64,000 nucleotides of DNA from Roseovarius sp. S88. Lineage in GTDB: Bacteria > Pseudomonadota > Alphaproteobacteria > Rhodobacterales > Rhodobacteraceae. The stretch covers positions 3,079,501 through 3,143,500 of the forward strand of contig NZ_CP146069.1 in assembly GCF_037023735.1 (NCBI RefSeq), given 5' to 3'. The number at the start of each line of letters is the position of its first letter. Position 1 is the stretch's first letter. Shown in pieces: positions 19,598 to 28,873 of this stretch. The notes under the pieces are model-generated. The model ran no database searches, had not been told where the DNA came from, and saw only the letters and a program-made list of their open reading frames with translations. The translations under genes were made by a program, and so were the position numbers.

Positions 19598-22211
19598 TCA
19601 CGATCCGTCCCGGTACAACGATGACCTTCTTGGGCGTGGCCCCTTCCAGCGCCCGAATAACAGCATCCTGCGTCAGAGCAATTTTTTCAACCTCTGCCTT
19701 GTCCATATCTTTGGGCACGCTGATTTCAGCCCGGCGTTTGCCGTTGACCTGAATGGGCAGGGTCACCGTGTCTTCCACCAGCATGGTTTCATCGACCTCA
19801 GGCCAAGGTGCCTGCGCCACAAGCCCCTTCCCACCAAGCATGGACCAGACTTCCTCGCTTAAATGAGGCGTCATGGGCGACATGAGCTGTGCCAATACCT
19901 GCATTGCCTGCCATTGGACAGAGGCCGCAGCCTTGCTTTTGCTGAGCTGATTGAAGAAACCATAGATCTTGGCGATCGCCGCGTTGAAGCCAAAGCTCTC
20001 AACGCCCTTGGTGACCTCATCAATCGTCTTGTGCATCGCGCGCATCAGCTCGTCATCCAGCGCGTTGATCCCAAGCTGATAGCTGTCCATGATTTCTTGC
20101 AGTGATTGATCAAGGTCGGCCACGCCATCCGCCTTCATCTGCGACAGCTCATACGCCTTGCGCCAAACCCGGCCCAGGAATTTATGCGCCGCCTCCGCCC
20201 CTGCGGCTGTCCATTCCACATCCCGCTCTGGTGGTGAGTCGGACAACACAAACCACCGCGCTGTGTCGGCTCCGAACGCCTCGATGATGTTGACAGGATC
20301 AACCACGTTCTTCTTGGATTTGGACATCTTGGCCGAAGGGATGATTTCGACCGCGGTGCCATCACTGAGCTTTCCGTCACTTACATCTTCGGGCAGGTGA
20401 TAGACTGGACGCCCATTGCCATCGCGCGTCTGATAAATTTCATGCGTGACCATGCCCTGCGTGAACAGAGCATCGAACGGCTCAATCGCCTTCTTCGGCA
20501 AATGCCCGCAAATCTGCATCGCGCGGGCAAAGAACCGGCTGTAGAGCAGGTGCAGGATCGCATGCTCAATCCCGCCGATATACTGGTCCACATTCATCCA
20601 GTACTCGGCCTCGGCCATATCAGTTGGTGTCTCGGCATGAGGTGCCGTGAACCGCGCAAAATACCATGAGCTGTCCACAAACGTGTCCATCGTGTCGGTC
20701 TCGCGCTGCGCAGGTTTGCCACAGGACGGACAAGTACAGTTGCGCCAGCTTGGATGCCGGTTGAGCGGATTGCCGGGGATAGAGAAATCAATCGGCGCGC
20801 CATCCTCGTCATAGGGCAGCTCTACCGGCAAGTTCTCTTTCTTCTCTGGCACCACGCCACAAGCGTCACAATGCACCACCGGAATGGGGCATCCCCAATA
20901 GCGTTGACGGGACAGTCCCCAATCCCGCAGGCGATACTTGACCTGCCCTGTGCCAAGCCTCTTGGCCTCGAACCAGTCTATCGTGGCATCAATGCCCTCT
21001 TGGCTTGTGCAGTTCGCGATGCCTGCAAAATGGTCGATGAACACAACCTGTTCCGTCTTCGCGGGTATAAGTGCCTCGTTCTCAACCTCAACCTCTTGCC
21101 CCGGCATGTAGAACGCATTGCGCACATCCAAATCGTATTTCCGCGCGAAATCCAAATCCCGCTGATCATGCGCCGGACAGCCAAAGACCGCCCCCGTGCC
21201 GTAATCCATCAACACGAAATTTCCGACCCAGACGGGCAAATCGCGATCCGGATACACCGGATGCTTGACCTTGATGCCGGTATCAAGACCCTTTTTCTCG
21301 GCCTTCTCCATCGCGGCCTCAGTGGTGTCCATCTTGCGCGTTTCGGCGATGAATGCCGCCAGTTCGGCATTGTTTTCCGCCAGTTCCCGCGACAACGGAT
21401 GTTCGGGCGATATGGCAATGAAGCTCGCTCCCCGCATCGTATCGGGCCGCGTGGAATAGCACACAATCACCTCGCCACCATCGGTCCTCACAAACGGAAT
21501 CTCGATACCCCGGCTTTTGCCGATCCAGTTTTCCTGCATCAGCCGCACCTTGGCAGGCCAGTCATCAAGCGTATCCAGCGCCTCCAGCAATTCCTCAGAA
21601 AAATCACTGATCTTGAAAAACCATTGCGTCAGCTCGCGCTTTTCAACATCCGCACCTGAGCGCCAGCCCTTGCCGTCGATCACCTGCTCATTGGCCAGAA
21701 CAGTCATATCGACCGGGTCCCAGTTCACCACCGCGTTCTTGCGGTAAACCAACCCTTTTTCCAGGAAATCGAGGAACAAAGCCTGCTGCTGCCCATAATA
21801 TTCGACATCACATGTCGCAAATTCGCGACCCCAATCGATGGAAAGCCCCAAAGGCTTCATCTGCCCCCGCATGTCGGCGATGTTGCCATAGGTCCAGTCC
21901 TTGGGATGCCCGCCCGACGCCATCGCCGCATTCTCCGCAGGCATACCAAAGGCATCCCAGCCCATCGGGTGCAAAACGTTATGTCCGGTGGCCAGCTTGT
22001 AGCGCGCGATCACATCGCCCATCGTGTAGTTGCGCACATGCCCCATATGGATGCGCCCCGAGGGATAGGGGAACATCTCAAGCACGTAATACTTCGGCTT
22101 GTCCTTCGAGCGCTGCGCCCGAAAGATACCCGCCTCGTCCCAGGTCTCTTGCCAATTCTTCTCGATCTCGGCAGCTGAATAACGCGACATAACCGGACCT
22201 GACCTCTTCAT
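19584..22211 (-). CDS. leuS: Leucyl-tRNA synthetase
   Basis: The 875-residue class I synthetase has the HIGH motif as HMGH (in [13 protein letters not shown]), an editing CP1 domain, a zinc-type CDACG segment and KMSKS (in [14 protein letters not shown]). It is full length. Two starts are possible: ATG 22211 with GGAG seven bases upstream, or ATG 22190 ([13 protein letters not shown]), which matches relatives better. It is the first gene of leuS-lptE-holA. Confidence 0.97.
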   Translation of the reverse strand: MKRSGPVMSRYSAAEIEKNWQETWDEAGIFRAQRSKDKPKYYVLEMFPYPSGRIHMGHVRNYTMGDVIARYKLATGHNVLHPMGWDAFGMPAENAAMASGGHPKDWTYGNIADMRGQMKPLGLSIDWGREFATCDVEYYGQQQALFLDFLEKGLVYRKNAVVNWDPVDMTVLANEQVIDGKGWRSGADVEKRELTQWFFKISDFSEELLEALDTLDDWPAKVRLMQENWIGKSRGIEIPFVRTDGGEVIVCYSTRPDTMRGASFIAISPEHPLSRELAENNAELAAFIAETRKMDTTEAAMEKAEKKGLDTGIKVKHPVYPDRDLPVWVGNFVLMDYGTGAVFGCPAHDQRDLDFARKYDLDVRNAFYMPGQEVEVENEALIPAKTEQVVFIDHFAGIANCTSQEGIDATIDWFEAKRLGTGQVKYRLRDWGLSRQRYWGCPIPVVHCDACGVVPEKKENLPVELPYDEDGAPIDFSIPGNPLNRHPSWRNCTCPSCGKPAQRETDTMDTFVDSSWYFARFTAPHAETPTDMAEAEYWMNVDQYIGGIEHAILHLLYSRFFARAMQICGHLPKKAIEPFDALFTQGMVTHEIYQTRDGNGRPVYHLPEDVSDGKLSDGTAVEIIPSAKMSKSKKNVVDPVNIIEAFGADTARWFVLSDSPPERDVEWTAAGAEAAHKFLGRVWRKAYELSQMKADGVADLDQSLQEIMDSYQLGINALDDELMRAMHKTIDEVTKGVESFGFNAAIAKIYGFFNQLSKSKAAASVQWQAMQVLAQLMSPMTPHLSEEVWSMLGGKGLVAQAPWPEVDETMLVEDTVTLPIQVNGKRRAEISVPKDMDKAEVEKIALTQDAVIRALEGATPKKVIVVPGRIVNVVI

Positions 22212-22420
22212 TCCAAACTCCGAGACGTGATAGGCCCAAGGGCGCGCAGGGTCCAGTGCTGAGCGTTAAAAACAGGGTATACCTGCACGCGCCCTCGAAT
22301 AGGCGCATTGTGGTGCGTTAACCGATACGAAAATCACCACAGGTCATAACACGCTTATGCAAGCTCTATTTACGACTGCCCCATGCCATCCCCTTTCGAC
22401 ACGGCACAGTTCTTGACCCA

Positions 22421-23668
22421 ATGAAAATCCTCTTCATCCATCAAAACTTTCCAGGCCAGTACAAACATCTCGCTCCCATGCTTGCAGCACGCGGACATGA
22501 CTGCACTGCGCTCACTCTGAAGGTCACAAAGCCCACAAACTGGCAAGGTGTACGTGTCCTGCCTTATGCCCTGCCAAATCGGACAGACCAAAACCTGCAT
22601 CCATGGCTGGTGGATCTCGACACCAAAGTCACCCGGGCTGAGGCCTGCTTTAAAGCCGCACGCACATTACGTGATTCAGGGTTCACCCCTGATCTCATCC
22701 TGGCACACCCCGGTTGGGGAGAAGCGATGTTTCTAAAGGATGTCTGGCCCAAAACGCGTATGGCGCTTTATTGCGAACTCTACTACCTCACCGGCGAAGA
22801 ACATCTTGATTTTGACCCTGAGTTCGTCAGGCAAGACTCAGACCTGCAGACCCTGCGCATTCGCCTCAAGAACCTCAACAATCATTTGCATTTTGCACAT
22901 GCCGACGCAGGCCTCAGCCCCACCAGGTTCCAGGCCGACACATTCCCGGTCGAGTTTCGGGAAAAGATCACCATATGCCATGATGGTATCGACACGACAC
23001 AGGCGCGCCCCAATGCGAATGCCAGCCTGAGGGTCAATGGCCGCGATACGCTGACGCGCTCTGACGAGGTTATCACCTTTGTGAACCGCAACCTGGAGCC
23101 CATGCGCGGCTATCACCGGTTCATGCGCGCTCTGCCGCGCTTGCTCAAAGAACGCCCCAAAGCACAGATTCTGATCGTAGGCGGCGATGAGGTCAGCTAT
23201 GGCATCACGCCCCCAAACGGCAAAAGCTGGAAACAGGTGTTCATAAGCGAGGTACGCTCTGAAATATCAGACCACAATTGGACACGCGTGCATTTCCTCG
23301 GACGTTTGCCTTACGACCAGTTCCTGTCGCTTTTGCAAATTTCACGGGTGCATGTTTACCTGACTTACCCCTTCGTGCTGAGTTGGAGCTTGCTAGAGGC
23401 GATGTCCTGCGCGGCGGCAATCGTTGCGAGTGACACAGAGCCCGTGCGCGAAGCTATCCAAGATGAACAAAACGGGCGGTTGATCGACTTTTTTGACCAG
23501 AACGCCTTGATAGAGGCAGTCTGCGCGTTGCTGGATGACAAAGCAAAACGCGAGAACCTGGGACAAACCGCACGTCAATTCGTTCAAAAAACCTATGATC
23601 TGACCGCCGTCTGCCTGCCGCGGCAAATGCAGTGGCTCTCAAAGGTTATGGATGAAACGACTCTCTAA
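22421..23668 (+). CDS. Glycosyltransferase family 4 protein
   Basis: The 415-residue protein is a GT-B fold retaining transferase: MKILFIHQNFPGQYKHLAPML at the N-terminus; ICHDGIDT between domains; and in the C domain FVNRNLEPMRGYHRFMRALP, GRLPYDQFLSLLQISRVHVYLTYPFVLSWSLLEAMSCAAAIVASDTEPVREAI, which is the donor-binding EX7E-like segment. It probably builds an envelope polysaccharide. It sits alone between leuS and the convergent DUF3576 gene, only 10 bp from the latter. Confidence 0.87.
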   Translation: MKILFIHQNFPGQYKHLAPMLAARGHDCTALTLKVTKPTNWQGVRVLPYALPNRTDQNLHPWLVDLDTKVTRAEACFKAARTLRDSGFTPDLILAHPGWGEAMFLKDVWPKTRMALYCELYYLTGEEHLDFDPEFVRQDSDLQTLRIRLKNLNNHLHFAHADAGLSPTRFQADTFPVEFREKITICHDGIDTTQARPNANASLRVNGRDTLTRSDEVITFVNRNLEPMRGYHRFMRALPRLLKERPKAQILIVGGDEVSYGITPPNGKSWKQVFISEVRSEISDHNWTRVHFLGRLPYDQFLSLLQISRVHVYLTYPFVLSWSLLEAMSCAAAIVASDTEPVREAIQDEQNGRLIDFFDQNALIEAVCALLDDKAKRENLGQTARQFVQKTYDLTAVCLPRQMQWLSKVMDETTL

Positions 23669-23678
23669 GCCTCAAAGA

Positions 23679-24194
23679 CTAGAAACGACCGGCCTGCTGA
23701 CGCAATTGGCGCGCACGCGTCAGGATCGCATCCTCTACCGCGCGCTGTGTCTCAGCGGAAACCGGGCCACTCTGGCTTTGCAGCGCCACGTTCAGAGACC
23801 GCGCGTCCAGAGCCGGATCACTGATCAGCACCGTTGCGCGATAGGCCCGGCCACCTCCGGGCGGACGCCCAAACCCGGTGGAAATAACACCCGTGAATGG
23901 ATCAGCACTCTGCACCGGCAAGAAGTCGAGAACCTCCAGGGACGCTGTCCAAAGGAAGCGATTCACCTTGATCCCGGCTGACCCATCACCGCGGAACGCA
24001 TCAAACAAGCTGGTTCCGCCTGTTTGTGATCCTGCCTTCGATTCTCGACCGCTCTCAACTTCAAAGGCTTTCGGATCGAGTTTGGCATTCCGAAACGCGC
24101 CGCACGACGCCAATACACAAAACGCTGCAAAGAGCAGACCAACGTTTCTCAACTTCCGGGCGTGGTACATCAGGTCGTCCGTTACTGTTTCCAT
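23679..24194 (-). CDS. DUF3576 lipoprotein
   Basis: The 171-residue protein has a lipoprotein signal (LLFAAFCVLASC) and the DUF3576 body: LFDAFRGDGSAGIKVNRFLWTASLEVLDFLPVQSADPFTGVI, then GRPPGGGRAYRATVLISDPALDARSLNVAL. Function is unknown; it should be anchored to a membrane facing the periplasm. The start is 24194 or, if the ATG at 24170 is used, eight residues shorter. In relatives it stands next to leuS; here a glycosyltransferase gene lies between. Confidence 0.82.
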   Translation of the reverse strand: METVTDDLMYHARKLRNVGLLFAAFCVLASCGAFRNAKLDPKAFEVESGRESKAGSQTGGTSLFDAFRGDGSAGIKVNRFLWTASLEVLDFLPVQSADPFTGVISTGFGRPPGGGRAYRATVLISDPALDARSLNVALQSQSGPVSAETQRAVEDAILTRARQLRQQAGRF

Positions 24195-24359
24195 ACCCTA
24201 CTATCTAACCGTTAAGACCGGAGCAAGATGTTTGCCCAACAAGTGCTACGAGATGTTACAGCCCGGTGACTTTACCCTGGCATTTTGCGGGTCTTGTCCC
24301 AGATTGTCCGGCTGTGGCACACAGCACCCGCAGGAACGCAGCACCGTAAGGAGACCAGC

Positions 24360-25013
24360 GTGAGTTTAGACGACATAAAAATGCGCATCGCAAAAGCGTG
24401 CAAAGCCGCAGATCGCCCGGAAGACGCGGTGTCTCTCATTGCCGTGTCCAAGGTACAACCCAATGCGCGTGTCGATTCTGTGCTTCAAGAAGGCCACCGT
24501 ACTTTTGGCGAGAATCGTGTGCAGGAAGCGGCGGGAAAATGGCCTGAATTTCGCGAAACTTTTCAAGACATTGACCTGCATCTTATTGGCCCGTTGCAGA
24601 CCAACAAGGCGCGCCAGGCTTTTGAGCTGTTCCAATCCATCCATTCCGTGGACCGCCCCAAATTGGCAAAAACCATAGCGCGTCTCGCCCAGGAGGAAGG
24701 TCACTGCCCCCACCTTTTCATTCAAGTGAACACCGGTGCGGAAGAGCAAAAAGCGGGAATCGCGCCGGCTGAAACAGATGCGTTTGTGACCGAGTGTCGC
24801 TCTATGGATTTGCCCATCGAAGGCTTGATGTGTATCCCGCCGGTCGACGAAGAACCCAGTCTGCATTTCGCGCTTTTGGCCAAGATTGCAGAGCGGAACG
24901 GTTTGACTGGGTTGTCCATGGGCATGAGCAGTGATTTTGAAAGCGCGATTGCCTTGGGGGCAACCCATGTGCGCGTCGGAAGCGCCATTTTCGGTGCGCG
25001 TGCTTACGGCTAG
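24360..25013 (+). CDS. YggS/PLPBP family PLP-binding protein
   Basis: The protein of 217 residues has the PLP-lysine segment LIAVSKVQPNARV, FGENRVQEAAGKW, HLIGPLQTNKARQ and the phosphate-binding MGMSSDFESAIALGATHVRVGSAIFG. Members maintain vitamin B6 and amino-acid homeostasis rather than catalyse. The GTG at 24360 follows AAGGAG at 24348-24353, the best ribosome-binding site in this part of the window. A double hairpin follows the stop. Confidence 0.94.
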   Translation: MSLDDIKMRIAKACKAADRPEDAVSLIAVSKVQPNARVDSVLQEGHRTFGENRVQEAAGKWPEFRETFQDIDLHLIGPLQTNKARQAFELFQSIHSVDRPKLAKTIARLAQEEGHCPHLFIQVNTGAEEQKAGIAPAETDAFVTECRSMDLPIEGLMCIPPVDEEPSLHFALLAKIAERNGLTGLSMGMSSDFESAIALGATHVRVGSAIFGARAYG

Positions 25014-25020
25014 GCACGCC

Positions 25021-25066
25021 GCAAAAGCCTTTAGAAGGCTTTTGCCAAATCCTTTCAAAAAGGATT
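25021..25066. terminator. Pair of hairpins between convergent genes
   Basis: The first is a perfect eleven-pair stem (25021-25031 with 25035-25045, loop TAG) that ends in a T-rich arm on both strands. The second (25048-25066, AATCCTTT/AAAGGATT) overlaps the 3' end of the L,D-transpeptidase gene. They probably terminate both genes. Confidence 0.65.
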
Positions 25067-25573
25067 GGGGCGCACGATCAGCCGCGTCTCATAGGTGATC
25101 TGCGCCGCGAGCCGCCGCAAGTGATCTCGTCGAAACGCCACGCACCCCGACGTGGGGTGGCCCGGCCTGCGCCATTGATGCAGGAAGATGCAGGACCCCT
25201 GCCCTCTAGTGGCATAGGGCCAGTTCCAGTCTGTGATGAGAATGAGATCATAGAGCGGATCAGCGCGCCGCAGCACCTCGTGCGAATGCGGATAGGGATG
25301 CCGAACCATGAGATTGTAATCTTCATGACCTGTGTCATCTGACCAAAGATCGCCGGGGCGAATGGGCAACGCCCAATCCGCAGGCCGCGCCATCCGGTCA
25401 GGCCGATAGAGCATGCCCACAATGCTGTGCACCCCCACCGGGGTGGCCCCATCCCCTTCGTGCTTTTCGGCTCGAATACCCCCGCTGCCAATCGTGCAAG
25501 GATACCGCCGCCCACGAAACCGCACGCCCATGGGCGTTAGGACCAGATCATCGGGGGACATACGGCGCATCAT
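25055..25573 (-). CDS. L,D-transpeptidase family protein
   Basis: The protein of about 172 residues has the YkuD-type catalytic segment: GSCIFLHQWRRPGHPTSGCVAFRRDHL, with His and the nucleophilic Cys in TSGC. GDGATPVGVHSIVGMLYRPDR is the family's substrate-loop region. It would cross-link peptidoglycan or attach proteins to it, but no signal peptide is visible. The start is uncertain: ATG 25573 has GGAAG nine bases upstream; 25561 (MSPDDLVLTP) is possible. The upstream DNA runs into the mobile region, so its promoter may have been disturbed. Confidence 0.82.
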   Translation of the reverse strand: MMRRMSPDDLVLTPMGVRFRGRRYPCTIGSGGIRAEKHEGDGATPVGVHSIVGMLYRPDRMARPADWALPIRPGDLWSDDTGHEDYNLMVRHPYPHSHEVLRRADPLYDLILITDWNWPYATRGQGSCIFLHQWRRPGHPTSGCVAFRRDHLRRLAAQITYETRLIVRPNPF

Positions 25574-25754
25574 GTGGGCACGCTTCCAGAAAGCGGTCCC
25601 CAAGACAACTGCTTTTCATTTTGCGAAGCTGTGCCAGCGGCGGGCCTGCGGCCCTTGATTCCGTGCTTTGGGTGAGATGAATGGATGCCGCATTGGCCTC
25701 CATACCCGTCATCTGACGGCAAAGGTAGGCCAATTCGGGGCTGAACGACAGCGG

Positions 25755-26193
25755 TGCGGATTCAATGGATCGCCGCAACACACTGTGCAAACTTCTCCGC
25801 CGGGGTTTCGTATTGCAAGGTTTTTCGTGGCCGCTCGTTGAGTTGCCGCGCGACGGCGCTGAGTTTGGCCTGACTGAGGGTCGACATGTCGATGCCTCGC
25901 GGGAAGTACTGACGCAAGAGCCGGTTGGTGTTCTCGTTACTGCCGCGTTGCCACGGCGATTGCGGATCGCAGAAGAAGACGTCGATCTTTGTCGCCATGG
26001 TGAACGCCGCATGGGCGGCCATCTCTGAGCCGCGATCCCATGTCAGCGAGCGGTAGAGTTCTTTGGGCAATTTTCGGGCCTGCTTGATCAGGGCGGTGAT
26101 AACGCTTTGCGTATCCTTGTTCGCAACTTTGGCCAGCATCACGAACCGCGAGTGCCGCTCGACCAGCGTAGCGATGTAGCTGTTGTTTGCCCC
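25755..26193 (-). mobile_element. Truncated, inverted copy of the IS30-family element (copy 1)
   Basis: Starting with the outer terminal repeat TGCGGATTCAATGG at 25755, 439 bp match the right end of copy 2 in inverted orientation, and the encoded C-terminal 143 residues of the transposase are identical. Homology stops abruptly at 26193, inside the codons for GGANNSYIATL. The left end and the DNA-binding half are missing. It contains the DDE-domain end with the LTWDRGSEM and SPWQRGSNENTN segments. Confidence 0.9.
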
Positions 26194-26369
26194 TCCGAAC
26201 CTTGGTCTTGACGTTAGCATTGCGTCTGTTGACCGGGAAGCTCTCAAGTTTATCGCTATGAAGTCAATTCGGACATTGGAGCTCATTGCAGAATCTGGAA
26301 GGTTCGGGCTCGAAACTGACATCCAACGCTTTCTGTTGGTCAATTCTGGGCTGAACGTCAGTTTAGCTG
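26194..26369. other. Spacer between IS copies 1 and 2, no gene supported
   Basis: These 176 bp are not IS sequence. Near the copy 2 border they contain CAATTC and GGGCTGAACG, also found bordering copy 1 at 25731-25755. The open frames here are fusions with the IS remnant and look accidental. Confidence 0.5.
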
Positions 26370-27596
26370 TGAGGATTCAACGGGTGGTCGCAACACTTTA
26401 ATCTTTTTGGAGAGATGGAGTGTTGATCATGAAGTACCGCACGCGGACGTTTTATACGGACAAACAGAAGTCGGAGATGTGGGATCGGTGGCAGCGGGGT
26501 GAGTCCCTGAGCTCGATAGGCCGCAGGTTTGATCGTGCGTCGTCTTCGATTTTTCCGCATCTGGCTTTGACTGGTGGTATCCGTCCGCGTGCACGCACCA
26601 GGTCTCGGCTGGCCTTGAGCCTCGAGGAGCGTGAGGAGATATCCCGTGGGCTGGCAGGGGATCGGTCATTGCGCTCTATTGCGCGCGACCTTAGACGTAC
26701 TCCCTCGACGATCAGCCGGGAGGTGCGCAGAAACGGTGGGCGCAAGGCGTATCGCGCGGCATTGTCAGATCAGCGCGCATGGGACTGCGCAAGGCGGCCC
26801 AAAGCCTGTAAGCTCTCCTTCAACGACCACTTGTGTCGGTTCATTGCCCGAAAGCTGCGGTTGAAGTGGTCTCCTCAGCAGATCGCGGGCTGGCTGATGC
26901 GCAAGCACCCAAACAAAGAGCGAGAGCGTGTGAGCCACGAGACGATCTATCGCAGCCTTTATGTGCAGACGCGCGGCGTTCTGAAGAAGGAGCTGCAGCA
27001 ATGCCTGCGCAGCCCGCGCGCCATCCGTCGGTCCCGGCATGCGACCCAGAAAGGTCTGAAGCTACGCAAGATCAAAGACGCAGTGCCGATCAGCGAGCGC
27101 CCGCCCGAAATCGAAGACCGGGCCGTGCCCGGCCACTGGGAGGGCGATCTGATCGTTGGGGCAAACAACAGCTACATCGCTACGCTGGTCGAGCGGCACT
27201 CGCGGTTCGTGATGCTGGCCAAAGTTGCGAACAAGGATACGCAAAGCGTTATCACCGCCCTGATCAAGCAGGCCCGAAAATTGCCCAAAGAACTCTACCG
27301 CTCGCTGACATGGGATCGCGGCTCAGAGATGGCCGCCCATGCGGCGTTCACCATGGCGACAAAGATCGACGTCTTCTTCTGCGATCCGCAATCGCCGTGG
27401 CAACGCGGCAGTAACGAGAACACCAACCGGCTCTTGCGTCAGTACTTCCCGCGAGGCATCGACATGTCGACCCTCAGTCAGGCCAAACTCAGCGCCGTCG
27501 CGCGGCAACTCAACGAGCGGCCACGAAAAACCTTGCAATACGAAACCCCGGCGGAGAAGTTTGCACAGTGTGTTGCGGCGATCCATTGAATCCGCA
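26370..27596 (+). mobile_element. IS30-family insertion sequence, full copy (copy 2)
   Basis: The 1227-bp element is bounded by imperfect inverted repeats of about 27 bp: left end TGAGGATTCAACGG and right end, read inward, TGCGGATTCAATGG, both running to CGCAACA. It carries one transposase gene. No target duplication could be recognised at its ends (left flank AGCTG, right flank TGGCA). It is a direct repeat of copy 3. Confidence 0.92.
26429..27589 (+). CDS. IS30-family transposase
   Basis: The protein of 386 residues has an N-terminal HTH region (MKYRTRTFYTDKQKSEMWDRW), a second HTH with TPSTISREVRRNGG typical of IS30, and a DDE integrase core: VPGHWEGDLIVG (first Asp), LTWDRGSEM (second Asp) and QRGSNENTNRLLRQYFPRG (Glu). 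The ATG at 26429 has TGGAG eight bases upstream. Around residue 42 a run of five T gives SIFPHLALTGG. Copy 3 has four T and a broken frame there. Confidence 0.92.
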   Translation: MKYRTRTFYTDKQKSEMWDRWQRGESLSSIGRRFDRASSSIFPHLALTGGIRPRARTRSRLALSLEEREEISRGLAGDRSLRSIARDLRRTPSTISREVRRNGGRKAYRAALSDQRAWDCARRPKACKLSFNDHLCRFIARKLRLKWSPQQIAGWLMRKHPNKERERVSHETIYRSLYVQTRGVLKKELQQCLRSPRAIRRSRHATQKGLKLRKIKDAVPISERPPEIEDRAVPGHWEGDLIVGANNSYIATLVERHSRFVMLAKVANKDTQSVITALIKQARKLPKELYRSLTWDRGSEMAAHAAFTMATKIDVFFCDPQSPWQRGSNENTNRLLRQYFPRGIDMSTLSQAKLSAVARQLNERPRKTLQYETPAEKFAQCVAAIH

Positions 27597-27691
27597 TGGC
27601 AAACCGGCCTTACGAGTGGCAACCTCGAGTGTCCGCTATGTTGTTAACGTGTTGCTACCGCCACTAGGTTTTGTTGGAGCCGTAGGGAAGT

Positions 27692-28873
27692 TCAAAACAC
27701 AGGTTGCCAGGACAATATCCGCTCAACCACGCGTCGGCCAAAGTCATGCGTGGGGCCTTCCCAGTGCGGGCTCAGCCGACCCCCATCGTAGGCTGGCGAC
27801 AGACGCCCCTGTTGCAAGAGTTCCAACATGCCGAGGTCTTCTCGGTTTAGGTCGTCCCACATTTTTAATGTGGCCTCGCGGGCGTCTTTATAGGCGTCCG
27901 ATGTGGCCGCATCGCCAATCAGGAAGACATGCAATTCTTCTCGTGTTTCGTCCGGTGCCACCGGGTAGCTGACCAGAACTGAAAACTGATCGGGAAAGAC
28001 TTCTGCCGCGAAATGCGGAAAACACAGGAACCACAGACCGCGTTTGGCATCTGCTTCGGACAGGCCTGGATAATGAGGTAACCCCTCGCCCCGGCCCTCA
28101 TCCAATTCCGGAAAGACATAATCGTTGTAAAACACATGCCGGTCCCATTCCCCTGACCAACGAACATTCATCGGTGCGAATTTCAGCAGCTTGGGATGCA
28201 CCGCGAAGACGTGGTAGCCTTCCATGTAGTTCTCGTAGACCAGCTTCCAGTTGGCGTTCACTTCAAACTCGAGCTTGCCAGCCCAGCGGATCGCGGAAAA
28301 ATCATAGTTACCGGTTCGTTCCAGCAATGGTTTGAGCCATTCGTCCAACGGCTCGGCATCGCCCGAAACATTGACAAAGATGCACCCGTTCCATGTCTCG
28401 CAACGCACTTGCACTAAGTCCAGTTTCTCGCCGCCGCCATCCTCGAACTTGTCCACCACATTCGGGCCGGAAAAATGAGGGCGCGAGCGCAGCTTGCCGT
28501 TCAGCCCATAGCTCCACGCGTGGTAGGGGCAGGTCAGCGTTGGCTTCTTGCAAGGTTCGGTCAACAGCCTGGCCCCGCGATGGCGACAAACGTTATGTAG
28601 CGCGCGGATGTCCCCATCCTGATCGCGCAGAATAATCAGGGGCGCGCCGCCGATTTCGATGGGCTTCATATCGCCCGGCTCGGGCAATTCCGCACAGGCC
28701 CCGGCAAAGACCCAAGCGCGGGCAAAGCAATGTTCTTGCTCAAGCTTCAGCCAGTCTTCTGACCAGTAGGCGGCATTGGGCAATCCGCTGGCCGCTTCAA
28801 TCGGGGCGAACGCCTGAGCCAAGCCCTCTTCGCCGATCAGATCCACAACTTTTTTGCGAATATCGTCGGTCAT
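27692..28873 (-). CDS. Rieske non-haem iron oxygenase, alpha subunit
   Basis: The 393-residue protein has a Rieske 2Fe-2S centre, CRH (C96, H98) and CPYH (C115, H118), and a mononuclear iron site in ENYMEGYHVFAVH (H221, H226). The residue before the first His pair that normally bridges the two centres, Asp in ring-hydroxylating dioxygenases, is Glu 218 here. Glu is reported at that place in CntA-type carnitine oxygenase and I expect it in betaine demethylases. I infer N-demethylation or C-N cleavage of a quaternary amine. No ferredoxin reductase gene is nearby, so an unlinked partner is needed. It overlaps the sulfotransferase-like gene by 4 bp. Confidence 0.88.
   Translation of the reverse strand: MTDDIRKKVVDLIGEEGLAQAFAPIEAASGLPNAAYWSEDWLKLEQEHCFARAWVFAGACAELPEPGDMKPIEIGGAPLIILRDQDGDIRALHNVCRHRGARLLTEPCKKPTLTCPYHAWSYGLNGKLRSRPHFSGPNVVDKFEDGGGEKLDLVQVRCETWNGCIFVNVSGDAEPLDEWLKPLLERTGNYDFSAIRWAGKLEFEVNANWKLVYENYMEGYHVFAVHPKLLKFAPMNVRWSGEWDRHVFYNDYVFPELDEGRGEGLPHYPGLSEADAKRGLWFLCFPHFAAEVFPDQFSVLVSYPVAPDETREELHVFLIGDAATSDAYKDAREATLKMWDDLNREDLGMLELLQQGRLSPAYDGGRLSPHWEGPTHDFGRRVVERILSWQPVF

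Noticed and set aside
25762..26343. A 193-codon minus-strand frame spanning the IS remnant
   Set aside because: It is an accidental fusion of spacer sequence to the C-terminal part of the truncated transposase.
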